64,000 nt of DNA from Symbiodinium natans (Eukaryota; Sar; Dinophyceae; Suessiales; Symbiodiniaceae): the NCBI GenBank assembly GCA_905221605.1, contig CAJNDS010002239.1, forward strand, positions 439,409-503,408, given 5' to 3'. Positions 1-10,521 of the stretch are shown here, piece by piece. The position numbers were made by a program, and so were the translations under genes. Each line of letters starts with the position of its first letter. The first letter of the stretch is position 1. The notes beneath the pieces were generated by a model. That model saw nothing but the letters and a program-made list of their open reading frames with translations. It did not search any database and was not told the origin of the DNA.

Positions 1-901
1 CACTCTGGCAGAGCCCGATAAAGGTCAGTGAAGGCTTGCACACGACGAAGAACCTGTGAGATTGGCTCGCTAGAGCCCGAAAGGTTTTTTATGCTTTCCC
101 CCACCCTAAACCTGTATTCAAGTGCGAGTGGGAATCGCCAGAAACTCATAAAGCTCATTACCCAAGTGTCCATCGAGACTGAGGTCTTGAGTGGAAGCCT
201 CCGGTAATGGGTGCTGACGGCTCCCGCTACACTGGGCAGTGGCCTGCGTCTCAAGTGCGCAGACCAAAGGGGGCTTTGGTTCACAGTCTTCACTTTGGGG
301 GGCAGCCCCAAGAGCTTACATGCTGAGTTTTGGTTCAGAGGCCCTGGGTGCACTCTCAGCATGAGTCCATCTGTCTGCGCGCACACGCTTCCACGATGCG
401 CCGAGGGCAGCTCTCCATGCAGTGCTCTTTAATTGGCAGGGCCTCCTTGTCTGTTTCCTTTTCGGAATTTCGATTCGTGAATCGCTATAAACATCGTGAC
501 ATCGAGAATAATGGCATTGGTCATGGCTCGAACCCATCTCAGTTCATCCGCGAGTAGGCAAAGGCCTGTCATTGGCCGCCCTTGCCGGAAATGAGCTGAG
601 GAAGGGTAGCCACTGGCATGGAGAGGGGCAGCGCTGGACTCAGCGCTGTTTGTGGGGGCTGTTCCACCTCGCCGGATAGCAATTGGTAAAGCACCCTGCC
701 TCGAAACCTACCAAGCCTGTACTTGAAAATGACCCCACGGTGGGAGCCGCTTGGGCTTTACATGAGCCGTTTAGAAAACTGCCAGCGGCTAACCTAAACA
801 CCGCATGCGCAGCACCTCCACCATGTGAGCCCATGAGGGCTTCAATTCCTGGAAGCTTTACCATTTCATGACCCAAGCCTTCAGCCTATTCTACACATCA
901 G
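1..901. other. No supported gene; non-coding
   Basis: I see no convincing exon. The first 22 bases could be the tail of an exon ending before gtcagtg, but there is too little to judge. The short frames on both strands have no domain pattern. Probably intron or intergenic DNA. Confidence 0.5.
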
Positions 902-939
902 GCTCGAGCGAGCAGACGGCAGTGTCTATGAAGGCCACG
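902..939 (+). CDS. MORN-repeat exon (part)
   Basis: This small exon is read as LERADGSVYEGHG. DGSVYEGH is the start of a MORN repeat (consensus DGxxYEGxW). It is bounded by an AG on the left and a possible GC donor (CACG|gccct) on the right, with one base of a split codon at each end. MORN repeats form beta-hairpins, often in membrane- or cytoskeleton-associated proteins. It resembles the exon at 3370. It is too short for certainty, but the motif recurs on the same strand through the next 9 kb. Confidence 0.45.
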
Positions 940-2542
940 GCCCTAAGATGCTACTGACTTCAAGCAGGCGAGAAAGGCCGACACATCATGGATCATATGT
1001 CCACTATCGTAAGGATGCTCAGTCTGACTCCATATGGGGAGCTTTCGGTTGCGAGAGTTGCTAAACGAAGCTAGTCTTGGCGATGGCAGAGCATGAGCCA
1101 GCCTCCACTGTGAGTTTTGACTAAGCGTCAGCTTGATGTTCGAACTGGCACGGGTTCAGCTTTTCGGCTGAGGGTTCTTCTGGTTGTACTCAGGGCTTGC
1201 GCAACCAATAGGAGACCAGAAATGCAAGAGAGGCTACAAGAAGGAGTGCCCTGAAAAGCTGCTATCACCTCGACATTCTGAGAAACTCTCACCTTGAGAG
1301 ACAGCTCCCAAGCCCCCCCCCCCCCCCCCCTTCCCCCTTTATCATTTTGAGAAGTGCCTCATTTGTTCATCCTCTTTTTTCCTTGCTTTGCCTTCTTGTA
1401 GAATCTTCTCCTCAGAAAGAGGGAGGGGTGAGAAACAAGAAGCGGAGAAGATTGAATACATACTGCATCAGAAAAGAGAAGGGAGAGGCGAACACAAAGA
1501 CTCAACAGCGACAACCCAGAGGGAGCCTTTTCTCCCCACCTTTCCCTTCCTTGTCCTTTTCTCATCAAGGGCTCAGAAAGGGAAGGGAAGAAAGAAGAAG
1601 GAGTTCTACTGTCTACTTTCCTTGCCTGGTCTTCTCCGCCCCTTTCCACTCACGTGTCTTAAACATGTAGGAAAAACGAAGCAATGAAGAAGAGAGAAGT
1701 GCACTGGAGTGGGAGAGCTCCTCCTTCGAACTTCCCTCATCTTGTGTGCATGTTCTTCTACCTTTATTCTCGCAGCGAGACAAGCGAGCAAGAAGAGAAC
1801 GGCAGAAAGAACAGCCCCCTCTGAAGCTCTAGGATCCCAAATTTTGAAAACACAAAATTGGTAGATGCTGTTGTAAGTCTCAAAGTCGAAAGGTTCTTAG
1901 CAACAGCGAGAACATAGCAATTAGATAGCAGTTGGCCCCCTGAGGCCCTGCAATTCTCAAATTACAGATGTCTTCGAAACGAAATACAGCACATTTTCAA
2001 ACATGGTCGTTTCAAAGACTTTTCTAGTTGTTGTGCAGATCCTAGTGACCTGTTGTGAGAAAGCTCAAGGCAGTGGCCGATCTTCTTGAATATGGAATTT
2101 CTATTGTGGGGAAAAGGCCGAGATTAGAGACTTGCAATTTCTGTTAGGTTTGCCCAAGAATCAAGGTTTTGAAGTTTCGAAGGGCTACGCTTGAAACATG
2201 TGTCATCATGCGTCAATGTCCCGAAGTGTAGGTTTTGGAAGTTCTTGATGTCCCTCTCCTGATTTCTTGGAAGTTTCGATTACAGAGTCCCCAAATGGCA
2301 AAGAAACGTAAGCCACAATGCATATGTTTGGATTTGTTGGTCTTCTAAAAGTGCGAAATATGCCTCCTGAACGACTGCTATTTAGGAGTTGTTAACGCGC
2401 AAAACCGAAAATTCTAGATTATGCTTGTGCTAGCGTGAGAGTCGAAAATTCTAGATGACACTTCTTGTGAGAATTCATTGTTTCGACTTCTGAAGTTCTA
2501 TCTGTCGCCCGCGATTTTTCGAACGTTCTACATTCCGTGTTT

Positions 2543-2620
2543 CTGTTGGGGGTCCTACTACAGTTCAACATCTTTGCTTGCTTCCAAGGGGTTTACCAAA
2601 GTAGGGGACCCCCAACACAG
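2543..2620. repeat. Imperfect inverted repeat
   Basis: CTGTTGGGGGTCCTACT at the left is matched in reverse complement by a GTAGGGGACCCCCAACACAG arm starting near 2601, about 40 bases away. A foldback structure or the remains of a small mobile element are both possible. Confidence 0.5.
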
Positions 2621-2783
2621 ATCCCCAAATATTTGGATTCCCTGATAAATCGGACCCCAATAAGGTACCCCTAAATCTCGGAAACCCCGACTTACCCTAA
2701 ACCCCAAACCCTAAACTTCAAACCCCAAACCTAAACCGGGTGTGTGCGTGCGCCAGTGTGAGAGTCGAAGCCCGGGTCACAAG

Positions 2784-2888
2784 AAGCATAATAAGCAGAA
2801 TAAGCATAATAAGCATAATAAGCATAATCAGCATAATAAGCATAATAAGCATAATAATCATAATAATCATAATCATAATCATCATCAT
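2784..2888. repeat. 9-bp tandem repeat (AAGCATAAT)n
   Basis: Tandem copies of a 9-base unit grade into AATCAT variants. A short frame of Asn, Lys and His across it is an artefact of the repeat. Confidence 0.85.
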
Positions 2889-3369
2889 AAGACAATATCC
2901 GTAAACAGAATCAAGGCAGCTTCAAGGATGGCAAGCCTCATGGGCAGGGTCGTCGGGGACCCGGGTTCATGCTTTTGAGTGTATTGATGTTTTTTTGTAT
3001 TTTGAGGGTTTAGGTTTTACGGTTTTTCTGCCAATGAGAACCTGGATCATGACTGGTCAGCGGGTGTCGGGTGGTTGGGCCTTTTGCGGGGTTCCAGTAG
3101 CGTGCTCCTGCCCCCCGTTGGTGAAGACGAGAGTCGGGGTTTAACAAATAACTGGGAAGCTTGCAGGAAACAAGCCCAGCCTGTGGCAGAACCCGTAACC
3201 CGAAGAGGTGGTGGCAAAAAGACCAGGGCGCAAACGAACCCGGTAGTGCATGTCAGAGCAAGTAGCAGAAGGGTCGTCATGCACGTTGCCGTGCCGTGTA
3301 TGTAAAAGCCACTCGGCCTTGAAGCCTAGAGCCCTGGCGGAATCTGGAAGCCCTTTCCAGGCCTGCAAG

Positions 3370-3397
3370 CGCCCGACGGAAGTGTGTATGAGGCGAG
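3370..3397 (+). CDS. MORN-repeat exon (part)
   Basis: The stretch reads PDGSVYEAR after ctgcaag, matching the start of a MORN repeat and closely resembling the exon at 902 (ADGSVYEGH). The right edge could use GT (gtgctg) or GC a few bases earlier. It is short, so it may be a decayed copy of the 902 exon. Confidence 0.35.
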
Positions 3398-3832
3398 GTG
3401 CTGCGGAATGATAAGCCTAGCAGATTTAGCATGAGTCGACACCCTAAGTATATAACCGTAAAGGCAGTAAGCGTTTATTCTGGCTCTTGTGTTGCCCCAA
3501 AGCCGGACAGCCTTTCCCTTGATGTGCAGCTAAGGGAAGGCCTTAAGACTTTGAGGTTTACTGGAGGTCTATGATCTAATGGTGTATGACATGGGGACCA
3601 GTTTGAGAAGGATTTGAACTATTCAATTCAACTCCGAAGCTTGCCTAAGCTGATTTCCCCACAAACGAGGCATGCAGCTCGCATTCAGGGTGCGCAGTCG
3701 CGTTCTTCTGTCCTTGCGGCGTTGTTCCCTGATTCTTGGACGTTCCAATGCACCCAAGGTACTTATCGTGAGCATTTTGCAGGTTGCGAATGTCATGTGG
3801 CGCGTTTTGTGGCAAAGGACATACGAATGACC

Positions 3833-4283
3833 GTGAGTGAGTGAGTGAGTGTGTGTGAGTGTGTGTGAGTGTGTGTGAGTGTGTGTGTGTGTGTGTGAGT
3901 GTGTGTGTGTGTGTGTGAGCGTGTGTGTGAGTGTGAGAGTGTGAGAGTGTGAGAGTGAGTGTGTGTGTGTGTGTGTTTGTGTGTTTGTGTGTTTGTGTGT
4001 TTGTGTGTTTGTGTGTTTGTGTGTTTGTGTGTTTGTGTGTTTGTGTGTTTGTGTGTTTGTGTGTTTGTGTGTTTGTGTGTTTGTGTGTTTGTGTGTTTGT
4101 GTGTTTGTGTGTTTGTGTGTTTGTGTGTTTGTGTGTTTGTGTGTTTGTGTGTTTGTGTGTTTGTGTGTTTGTGTGTTTGTGTGTTTGTGTGTGTTGTGTG
4201 TTTGTGTGTGTTGTGTGTTTGTGTGTTTGTGTGTTTGTGTGTTTTGTGTGTTTGTGTGTGTGTGTGTGTGTGTGTTGTGTGTG

Positions 4284-4316
<33 letters not shown>

Positions 4317-4696
4317 TTGTGTGTTTGTGTGTTTGTGTGTTTGTGTGTTTGTGTGTTTGTGTGTTTGTGTGTTTGTGTGTTTGTGTTTGTGTTTGTGTGT
4401 TTGTGTGTGTGTGTGTGTGTTTGTGTGTTTGTGTGTTTGTGTGTTTGTGTGTTTGTGTGTTTGTGTGTTTGTGTGTTTGTGTGTTTGTGTGTTTGTGTGT
4501 TTGTGTGTTTGTGTGTTTGTGTGTTTGTGTGTTTGTGTGTTGGTGTGTGTTGTGTGTTTGTGTGTTTGTGTGTTTGTGTGTTTGTGTGTTTGTGTGTTTG
4601 TGTGTTTGTGTGTTTGTGTGTTTGTGTGTTTGTGTGTGTTTTTGTGTTTTTGTGTTTGTGTGTTTGTGTGTTTTTGTGTTTGTGTTTGTGTGTGTC
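3833..4696. repeat. TG-rich microsatellite, mainly (TTTGTGTG)n
   Basis: GAGT/GTGT repeats (3833-3960) pass into a long array of an 8-base unit TTTGTGTG, interrupted by short pure TG blocks. Because 8 is not a multiple of 3, all frames stay open and yield long Cys/Val/Phe or His/Thr/Asn frames on both strands. None of these is a gene. Confidence 0.97.
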
Positions 4697-4801
4697 AAAA
4701 GAGGCACCAGAAACTCCAAAACCTACTTGCAAAGAAGATCCTAGATACAAACCCCCCCCCCCCCCCACATACAGCAGGAGCTTCATATTCCCAAGCTCCA
4801 G

Positions 4802-4876
4802 ATGCGTGTTACGCTGCGAGGGCCACTGGCGTCAAGGCCGCGCCCATGGGGAAGGACGCTACGTGAAGACTGCCGG
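4802..4876 (+). CDS. MORN-repeat exon
   Basis: After a ctccag acceptor the sequence reads CEGHWRQGRAHGEGRYVK, a near-complete MORN unit (YEGxWxxGxxHGxGxY, with C in place of the first aromatic). The right edge is uncertain. A GA donor after GCCGG gives 75 nt, which fits the non-GT donors seen elsewhere in the window. It sits just after a microsatellite and a C-run. Role unknown beyond the MORN fold. Confidence 0.6.
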
Positions 4877-5253
4877 GATCCTTTGAAAAGGAGGGCGGGC
4901 CGGAGAGAGGGGTGTGGACGTTTCTGTTTCGGGCTTCTAAGGTTGGAGACTCAAGAGTGGGATCAGAGACCTGTTGACGTTGTGGGGCATCTGAGCTCTC
5001 ATTGAGCTGCTGTAGCCCGGCTGTAGCCCTGTAGGCTTTTGATTTGAATAGCAACATCTTTCCGATGTAAGAAGTGTTGATGGTACATATGTCGGCACAG
5101 CAGTGGCTACTTACCATGCCCCACCCCTCTGCAGCTCCAACAATCCTTGTGGGACCCGAGAATGTCACGGTGTCCGACTCGCTTCACATACCGAGTTGCC
5201 CAGCCGTCGCAGTTCAAGCGCAACATGCCCCCTAGCACAACCCGTTTTTGCAG

Positions 5254-5339
5254 AACTCCCGGACAAGCAGCCCATCTCTCATAAGGGCGGAGCTGGAACT
5301 TATGAAGGCCAGTGGCTGCAGGACCACCGGGAGCTCAGG
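5254..5339 (+). CDS. MORN-repeat exon
   Basis: A good acceptor (cccgtttttgcag) precedes a frame containing KGGAGTYEGQWLQDHREL, a MORN repeat core with Y-E-G-Q-W. The donor is GT right after CTCAGG. Start phase is two bases; end phase is zero. The N-terminal part (ELPDKQPISH) has no pattern I recognise. It fits between the MORN exons at 4802 and 6901. Confidence 0.6.
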
Positions 5340-6018
5340 GTTTCTGCCCGAAGGGTGCTTCAACTTCGGAACTCCGGAATCTTCGGATGTTTTGGGGTTG
5401 TGTTCCGGGTTCGGGCTTCAGGAGTTTCGCGGTTTCAGGTTTTAGGGGACGAGCCTTGCTTGGACTCTCATAGCCACCAACAATGATGCAAGTGAGAACC
5501 TCTTCCTGGCCAGCTGCAAGGCGCATTATCCCATAAACCCGTGCCCGAGGCAAAGCAATGAAACCCGGAGGGCCGTTTCCCGCTACCGCATTGGACATGA
5601 TTATATTCTGAGTGCTGCATGGAAACCGTGGCGGCGAAGCAGAGATACATGCTGGGCCAGCAATGGAGCCAGACGGTCTGAGTGAGGCGAAGGCTGGAGG
5701 AGAGGATCTGAAAGGAAGCCACCTTCTCCCAAATAATAGTTGATGTCCACGAGCGTCTACTCGAGAGAGCAGGGGCCGGAAGGTCGCGACAGTGTGTAGG
5801 GTTAAGTTCAGGTCGACTTCCGAGAGTCCTCAGTTTGACCCTGCACACGTGAACAGGACATGCTTTCAAAAGGGCCGTTAAGACAGTTGGGTAGTAGAGG
5901 AGTTGTGAGAAGAGAGAGGCAGACTGGTGCGGTGGTGGTTGATATGGTCTCCTGGCGAGTGGCATCGAGTGGCAATCGCTTGGAGCACCTGGCGAAGAAA
6001 GGAGCTTAGGACGCGCAG

Positions 6019-6058
6019 TTCCGTGAGAGATGCCGTGCTCCCGAGTCTGCCAGAGGAA
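6019..6058 (+). CDS. Helical-module exon, SLPEE part
   Basis: SVRDAVLPSLPEE follows a cgcag acceptor and ends exactly before gtgggt. The same end (SLPEE, then GT) recurs at 17027. It matches the first part of the helical module that appears many times in the 13-46 kb region. No matching FDPxGTK exon was found soon after it, so it may be a stray or decayed copy. Confidence 0.45.
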
Positions 6059-6900
6059 GTGGGTTCAGGCAATGTGTGTTGCGTTGATTCAGTTGCAAAA
6101 GCTTGCTCCTACACGTTTTGGCAGGGCGCCATAAAACTCAGCAGGGTTTGCCACAAAGATTTGATTCGGCCTCGAGTTACGAGCGATGATGCACCGTGCA
6201 GGACAAACGTTCTGGCAAAGGCCGCGAGCATTGGGCGGGTTACCCAGAGCTTCCCGAATCTATCCGGTGTGCAGAACAAAGCCTTAGAACTGCAGGTTTG
6301 TCCGTAGCCACAAGGCCCAACGACTCGCTTCTGGGGGTGCGCTGAATGGGGAAGGCCAGTTAAGCTGAGAGCAGCCTTACTAGTTACTTGTGCATGATCA
6401 AAGGGGAGATAGCTGGCAAACCTTGAACCTTAAACGGAATGGCATGTGCGTGCAGTACGGGTGGCGAAACGGAATGGCAATGACACTTCAGCACTGCTTG
6501 AACACTTGACAAGAAGGATAGCTAGCTAAAGGGCTGCACAGGGCTAGCTTGGTGACTTGGTGAGTCCGAACGCTGCTGCCACCCGACCCTTGCAAAGCCT
6601 GGGCTTCATCACCCGAACCCCGGCAACCAACGGCAACTTCTGCGGCAGCACGAACACGAGATACAGAGAGTCTCCCACCCTTGAAAGACATACTTAATTG
6701 GGTGATGCAAAGCTGTAAGCGTTTTTTCCTAACGAGGAACGAGTCGTGGTATTGGGAACAGGTTTGGAACAAGGAGCCGTTAATGGTAGGGAGCATTCAT
6801 GTTCCAACGGCTGGCGTCAGTCAGTGTTATACGCTGCTCCAACCCTACAGGCTTCAACCCCCCCCGGAGGGCCTGTCCTCTCGTGCTTGCCGGCCTTGAG

Positions 6901-6982
6901 GCCGACGGGTGCTGCTACCACGGCTCATATTGGAATGGGGTCAAGCAAGGCCGGGGATTCTACCAGACGCCGGAGGCGCGAG
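6901..6982 (+). CDS. MORN-repeat exon
   Basis: After ccttgag the frame reads ADGCCYHGSYWNGVKQGRGF followed by YQTPEAR, and ends before gtttcc (GT donor, one base of a split codon left). It fits the MORN pattern: D-G, Y-x-G-x-x-W, G-x-x-x-G-x-G-x-Y. It is one of the clearest MORN exons in the first 10 kb. The acceptor is weak in pyrimidines, so the exact start is uncertain. Confidence 0.62.
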
Positions 6983-7973
6983 GTTTCCATGCGAAGGATG
7001 CCATAAGAGCTTCGGGTTCAGGGTTTGCGCAACCTTAGTCACAGGCAAGCTACCCCAGGAGACCTGAAGAAATAAAAGGGTTTGCGGTTTATTGTGAGTC
7101 CCGGGCCCTAAGCACAGGAGCGTTGTCTTCCCCATGCCCGAAACCCCATACAGGTACAGATATACATATATACACACATACATACCTTTATGTATTCACC
7201 TACTGCTGCAGGCCCTCCGCTAGACGTCTAGGTTTACAGTAAGCTCTTTGGAAGTTCAGTTGGTCGCCTTGTTGGTGTGTTTAAAGATTGAAGTGGCCCC
7301 TTTGCTATTCCGAAAAATAGGAGTCGCACGATAAGAGTATCAAGATTGTTTTCATAAAATCGGTCAAGGGCGGCGACATGAATCTTAACATCAGTTGTTC
7401 AGGATGGCCGAAAGTGGCTAACTTGCCCACTCATTTCTCAAAATCATAGTCCGTTTCTGGGTACCCTTAGTATAAGGGGCCGCCTTGTAATGGTAACCCC
7501 AAGAGGGACCCTAATTTAGAGAGTCCCCCATCCGGTCACCAGTTTGTTCTATCGGCCTGCTCCACAGAGGCAGGCCAATAGTGGCAAGTTTTGTCCACGT
7601 GCACACGTGTGCTCCTTTTAAAGGCAGACTCGGGCAAACGTGCCCGTCCATGTCATGTCTGGTCAATATTTGTTGCTATCGTTCTGCTCCTGTTCCTGAC
7701 AGCAGCTAATGTTCTCCAAACATGTCTTGTCAAAATTCGCTGCTATACAGATATCAGCAGGTCTTTTTATCCCAAAGATTTGCCCAATTTGCTGCTGTCG
7801 GATTTGAAACGCCAAAGTATGCGCTTCGCAACGCCGGCAAAATCCCAACACCTGAGTCCAAAGCCTGGCCCTACTGGAGAAGTCTTCTTAGCGACGCGTT
7901 GCCAAATCTGTGTGGCCTTGAGAACATAGGATCGCTTAAAGTTGCTTTGGGGTGGGGCCACGGGGCGAGCCAG

Positions 7974-8008
7974 GGAGCATCATACAGCGGCGACTTCCAC
8001 GCTGCAGG
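7974..8008 (+). CDS. MORN-repeat exon (first half)
   Basis: GASYSGDFHAAG is the front half of a MORN repeat (Y-S-G-D-F). The exon ends with GG before gtgccc and so needs one base from the next exon. The exon at 8170 supplies C, and the join reads YSGDFHAAGAEDQMHGEGTY, a continuous MORN unit. The matching phases are the main support. Confidence 0.55.
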
Positions 8009-8169
8009 GTGCCCAGGTTTCCGTCGAACAGGGACCCCCAAGCGTCCCGCCCTGCAACAAACATGACACCCGGCGTTTCGGTCATAAGAAGCAGGGAAAG
8101 AGGGAGCCAGGCAAGCAGCCACGTCAGTGTACTTGGTGTCGAACAGATGCAACCGTCAGCTTCTGGAAG

Positions 8170-8217
8170 CGCCGAGGACCAGATGCACGGCGAGGGCACC
8201 TACAAGTTCGCGGACGG
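8170..8217 (+). CDS. MORN-repeat exon (second half)
   Basis: AEDQMHGEGTYKFADG is the back half of a MORN unit (HGxGxYxxxDG). Its start phase, one base, complements the exon at 7974. The right edge best fits a GC donor (GACGG|gcgatg). Alternatively the exon runs on through RCSKRTWADF to a GT. The dense HGEGTY match makes coding very likely. Confidence 0.6.
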
Positions 8218-9275
8218 GCGATGCTCCAAGCGAACATGGGCTGACTTTGTTTGGGGTGTGGGCGTGTGGGGTTTCACATGCGCAGCTTAAAGCTTCAAGC
8301 TTAAGGTCAGAGTTGAGGAATGATTTGGAAGGATTGAAGTCGGGATTGGACATGCAGCGGCGTGATCTCTAGGACTCTAGGAATGGTGGCAGTCCATGGG
8401 TTGCAGCTGGATTGCATCTTGAATAATGAAAAGGTCTGTCGTCCTGAAGCGCAGAAGACTTGTGTGGTAGGACCACGAAGGATGTTCAATCAGGTTTGCT
8501 TACCTTACATTCGCTGTGTTCAGAGCTCTCACTGTGGACGTAGGTTTTGGACATCTGGTGATTGGAGCAGACTTTGGGGAGCACGTAGTCTAAGCGCCAA
8601 CAGACCTGCGGCCAGAGCATGCAGCACACGCAGTCGAAAACCGTGATCCTGTGACCCTGAAAGCCTGGACCCCAAAGCCTCAGATCCCAGTCTGATCGAA
8701 CGAAAAATGGCTGCTCAGGCGTGTCTACTCAGGCACGTTTCGCTGCGGGCCGCACGCTTAGAGCCAAGCTGTGAGTAAGGTCAGTCTCCAAATGGTACGG
8801 AATACTTAAGGCTAAACAGCCAAGCCTTGGCTAGGCACATTGTTGTACAGGCGGGGGTCTGAGTACAAGTGGGATGCACAGCAGGGAAAGGCAGGCAGAG
8901 CTGCGGTCCATTTGGTATCTTAAGTGGCCTTACGGCGCACGAGCGCTTTGTGGACTGTCCTTGCAAAGACAGCCGCGTCCGAGAGGGAACCTGCATGCAG
9001 TGCTTCACTCACATGGATAGCAGCTTCGTTGCGTGATTCGGTGTGCCAACGTGAACCCCTGATAGGTTGAGTCCCCATGATAACGCCAGATGAGGATTTC
9101 CAACCCTTGTCAAAGCGGTTAACCTACAAAAGCCTTCAACACTAGTTATGCAAATTTGTCTCTGAAGTTGTGGCATTCAGGATAGGGATTTCGGATGATT
9201 TCAGTCTGGTTTGGCTCGGCTTGGTCTAGCATCCGAGGCTTTTCATCTGAAGCCGTATGCCGAACCATCACGAAG

Positions 9276-9325
9276 CATCAGGCACATGACCGGCTACGGG
9301 CGTATGTCGTGGCCCAGCGGCCAGG
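9276..9325 (+). CDS. MORN-repeat exon
   Basis: HMTGYGRMSWPSGQ matches the G-x-G-x-x-x-W-x-x-G half of a MORN repeat. AG lies on the left and a GC donor (CAGG|gcctt) on the right. A further CFVGFW just downstream looks like the next Y-x-G-x-W but would need another splice or a reading gap. Confidence 0.48.
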
Positions 9326-10042
9326 GCCTTGGGTGTTTTGTGGGATTTTGGAGGACATGCCTCCAGAACCGTCGCCAGTTGAGGCTGTTGCCAGAACTGG
9401 ATATCGTGTGTTAATGCAGTGCAGGTAGGCTTGGTATGGCGGTTCGTTCCCACTCACGTGGTTTAGATACGGGATGAAACCACTTACTTTCAGATGATTT
9501 CACCATGAGGCACAGCCTACGAGGGTCAATACACGCCAGGGGCCTGGAGTGGGAAGAAAGAAAGCCAGGATTGCGTAAGAAGAAGGATGCTAAAGGGGCT
9601 TCCACTTGTCTTTGCTACCAGCGGTCTCTTTTGGGGGTATATGTGATGATGCAAGGAAGTCGGTTTCTCTTTGTCGTTTAGACAGCATTTGTTTTGGATG
9701 TGTGGGGCATGTTGGGAATGCCTACAAGTGATTGGGAATTCGGAGCACATTTTTGCAAAAGTCGGTGTCGCCCACTGCAAGTCAGGCAGTTTCTTCTAGG
9801 TTCATTGCTTACGAGCAGGCGTTTAGCTGGGGATTGCTTTGTCCTGATGTCAGTTTCGCTGCTGATGCTCATTTCGCCAGGAATGCAGTGAACCTTGATT
9901 TGCCCTTTGAGGGTTTCTGGTTTGGGATTGAGATTAGGGAAAGAAGGCGTATGATTTGAGAGGTGGTTTTTTGTTTAGTTCGAGAACCGGACACCTGAAA
10001 TTGTAGACTCTCGCAGGCATTGAACAGCCTAAAAGCCCCCAG

Positions 10043-10086
10043 GAAGGACGAGAAGCACGGAGCGGGAGTCTACACCTGGCCTGACG
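10043..10086 (+). CDS. MORN-repeat exon
   Basis: The exon is 44 nt: agcccccag|G, then KDEKHGAGVYTWPD, then one base G before gtgagg. HGAGVYTWPDG is a textbook MORN half. The end phase matches the next exon at 10424, which starts with GC, so the join restores GGC and reads VYTWPDGRVYEGQWEAG. This is the most reliable intron in the window (337 bp, GT-AG). Confidence 0.72.
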
Positions 10087-10423
10087 GTGAGGGGACCTGG
10101 GAGCTTGCGTTGTTTGGGGTTTCGGACGAAGGGCATAAGGCAGTTCTATCACAGGGCTCTGGCTTCTGAATGCAAGCTACCCACTCCTTTCAGATTTTAT
10201 GGGGGCTTGCGGGACACGTGGGGAGTGAAGCGCACGAGACCTTGAGCTGCTTGGATTCCGGGCTTTAGCAGGGCTGAGGCACAAGGATTTAACAAATATA
10301 CTTGTAGGGCATAGGACGCGCCGAACCCTAAAAACTCCAAACTCAAGAGTTTGGACACCTCAAGGTGGCTTTGACCCGGGAATCCCACGCCAAAGACATC
10401 CCAAACCCTCACTTGTGCACCAG

Positions 10424-10521
10424 GCCGCGTGTATGAGGGCCAGTGGGAAGCAGGCCTGCAACATGGCCGCGGGGTCCTCTACTGCTCGGGGCTCCCAGAC
10501 AAAGTGCGGCAGTTTACAGGG
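10424..10521 (+). CDS. MORN-repeat exon
   Basis: The exon is 98 nt from gtgcaccag to gtaggt. It reads RVYEGQWEAGLQHGRGVLY, then CSGLPDKVRQFTG. YEGQWxxGxxHGxGxxY is a full MORN unit, joined in phase to the exon at 10043. The tail after LY leaves the MORN pattern, so this may be the last MORN repeat of the protein. No related MORN exon follows until about 35.4 kb. Confidence 0.75.

Larger units (their letters stand above)
940..3369. other. Non-coding stretch with simple repeats
   Basis: No coding signal is seen. The stretch holds a C-run at 1313-1330, a purine-rich segment around 1420-1500, an imperfect inverted repeat at 2543-2620, degenerate CCCTAAA-like repeats at about 2690-2740 and a 9-bp tandem array. 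It is probably intronic to the MORN exons on either side. Confidence 0.5.

Noticed and set aside
3623-4886. Long frames on both strands (up to 387 codons) across the TG repeat
   Set aside because: They are pure products of the 8-bp microsatellite (Cys/Val/Phe or His/Thr/Asn/Gln) and occur in several frames at once.
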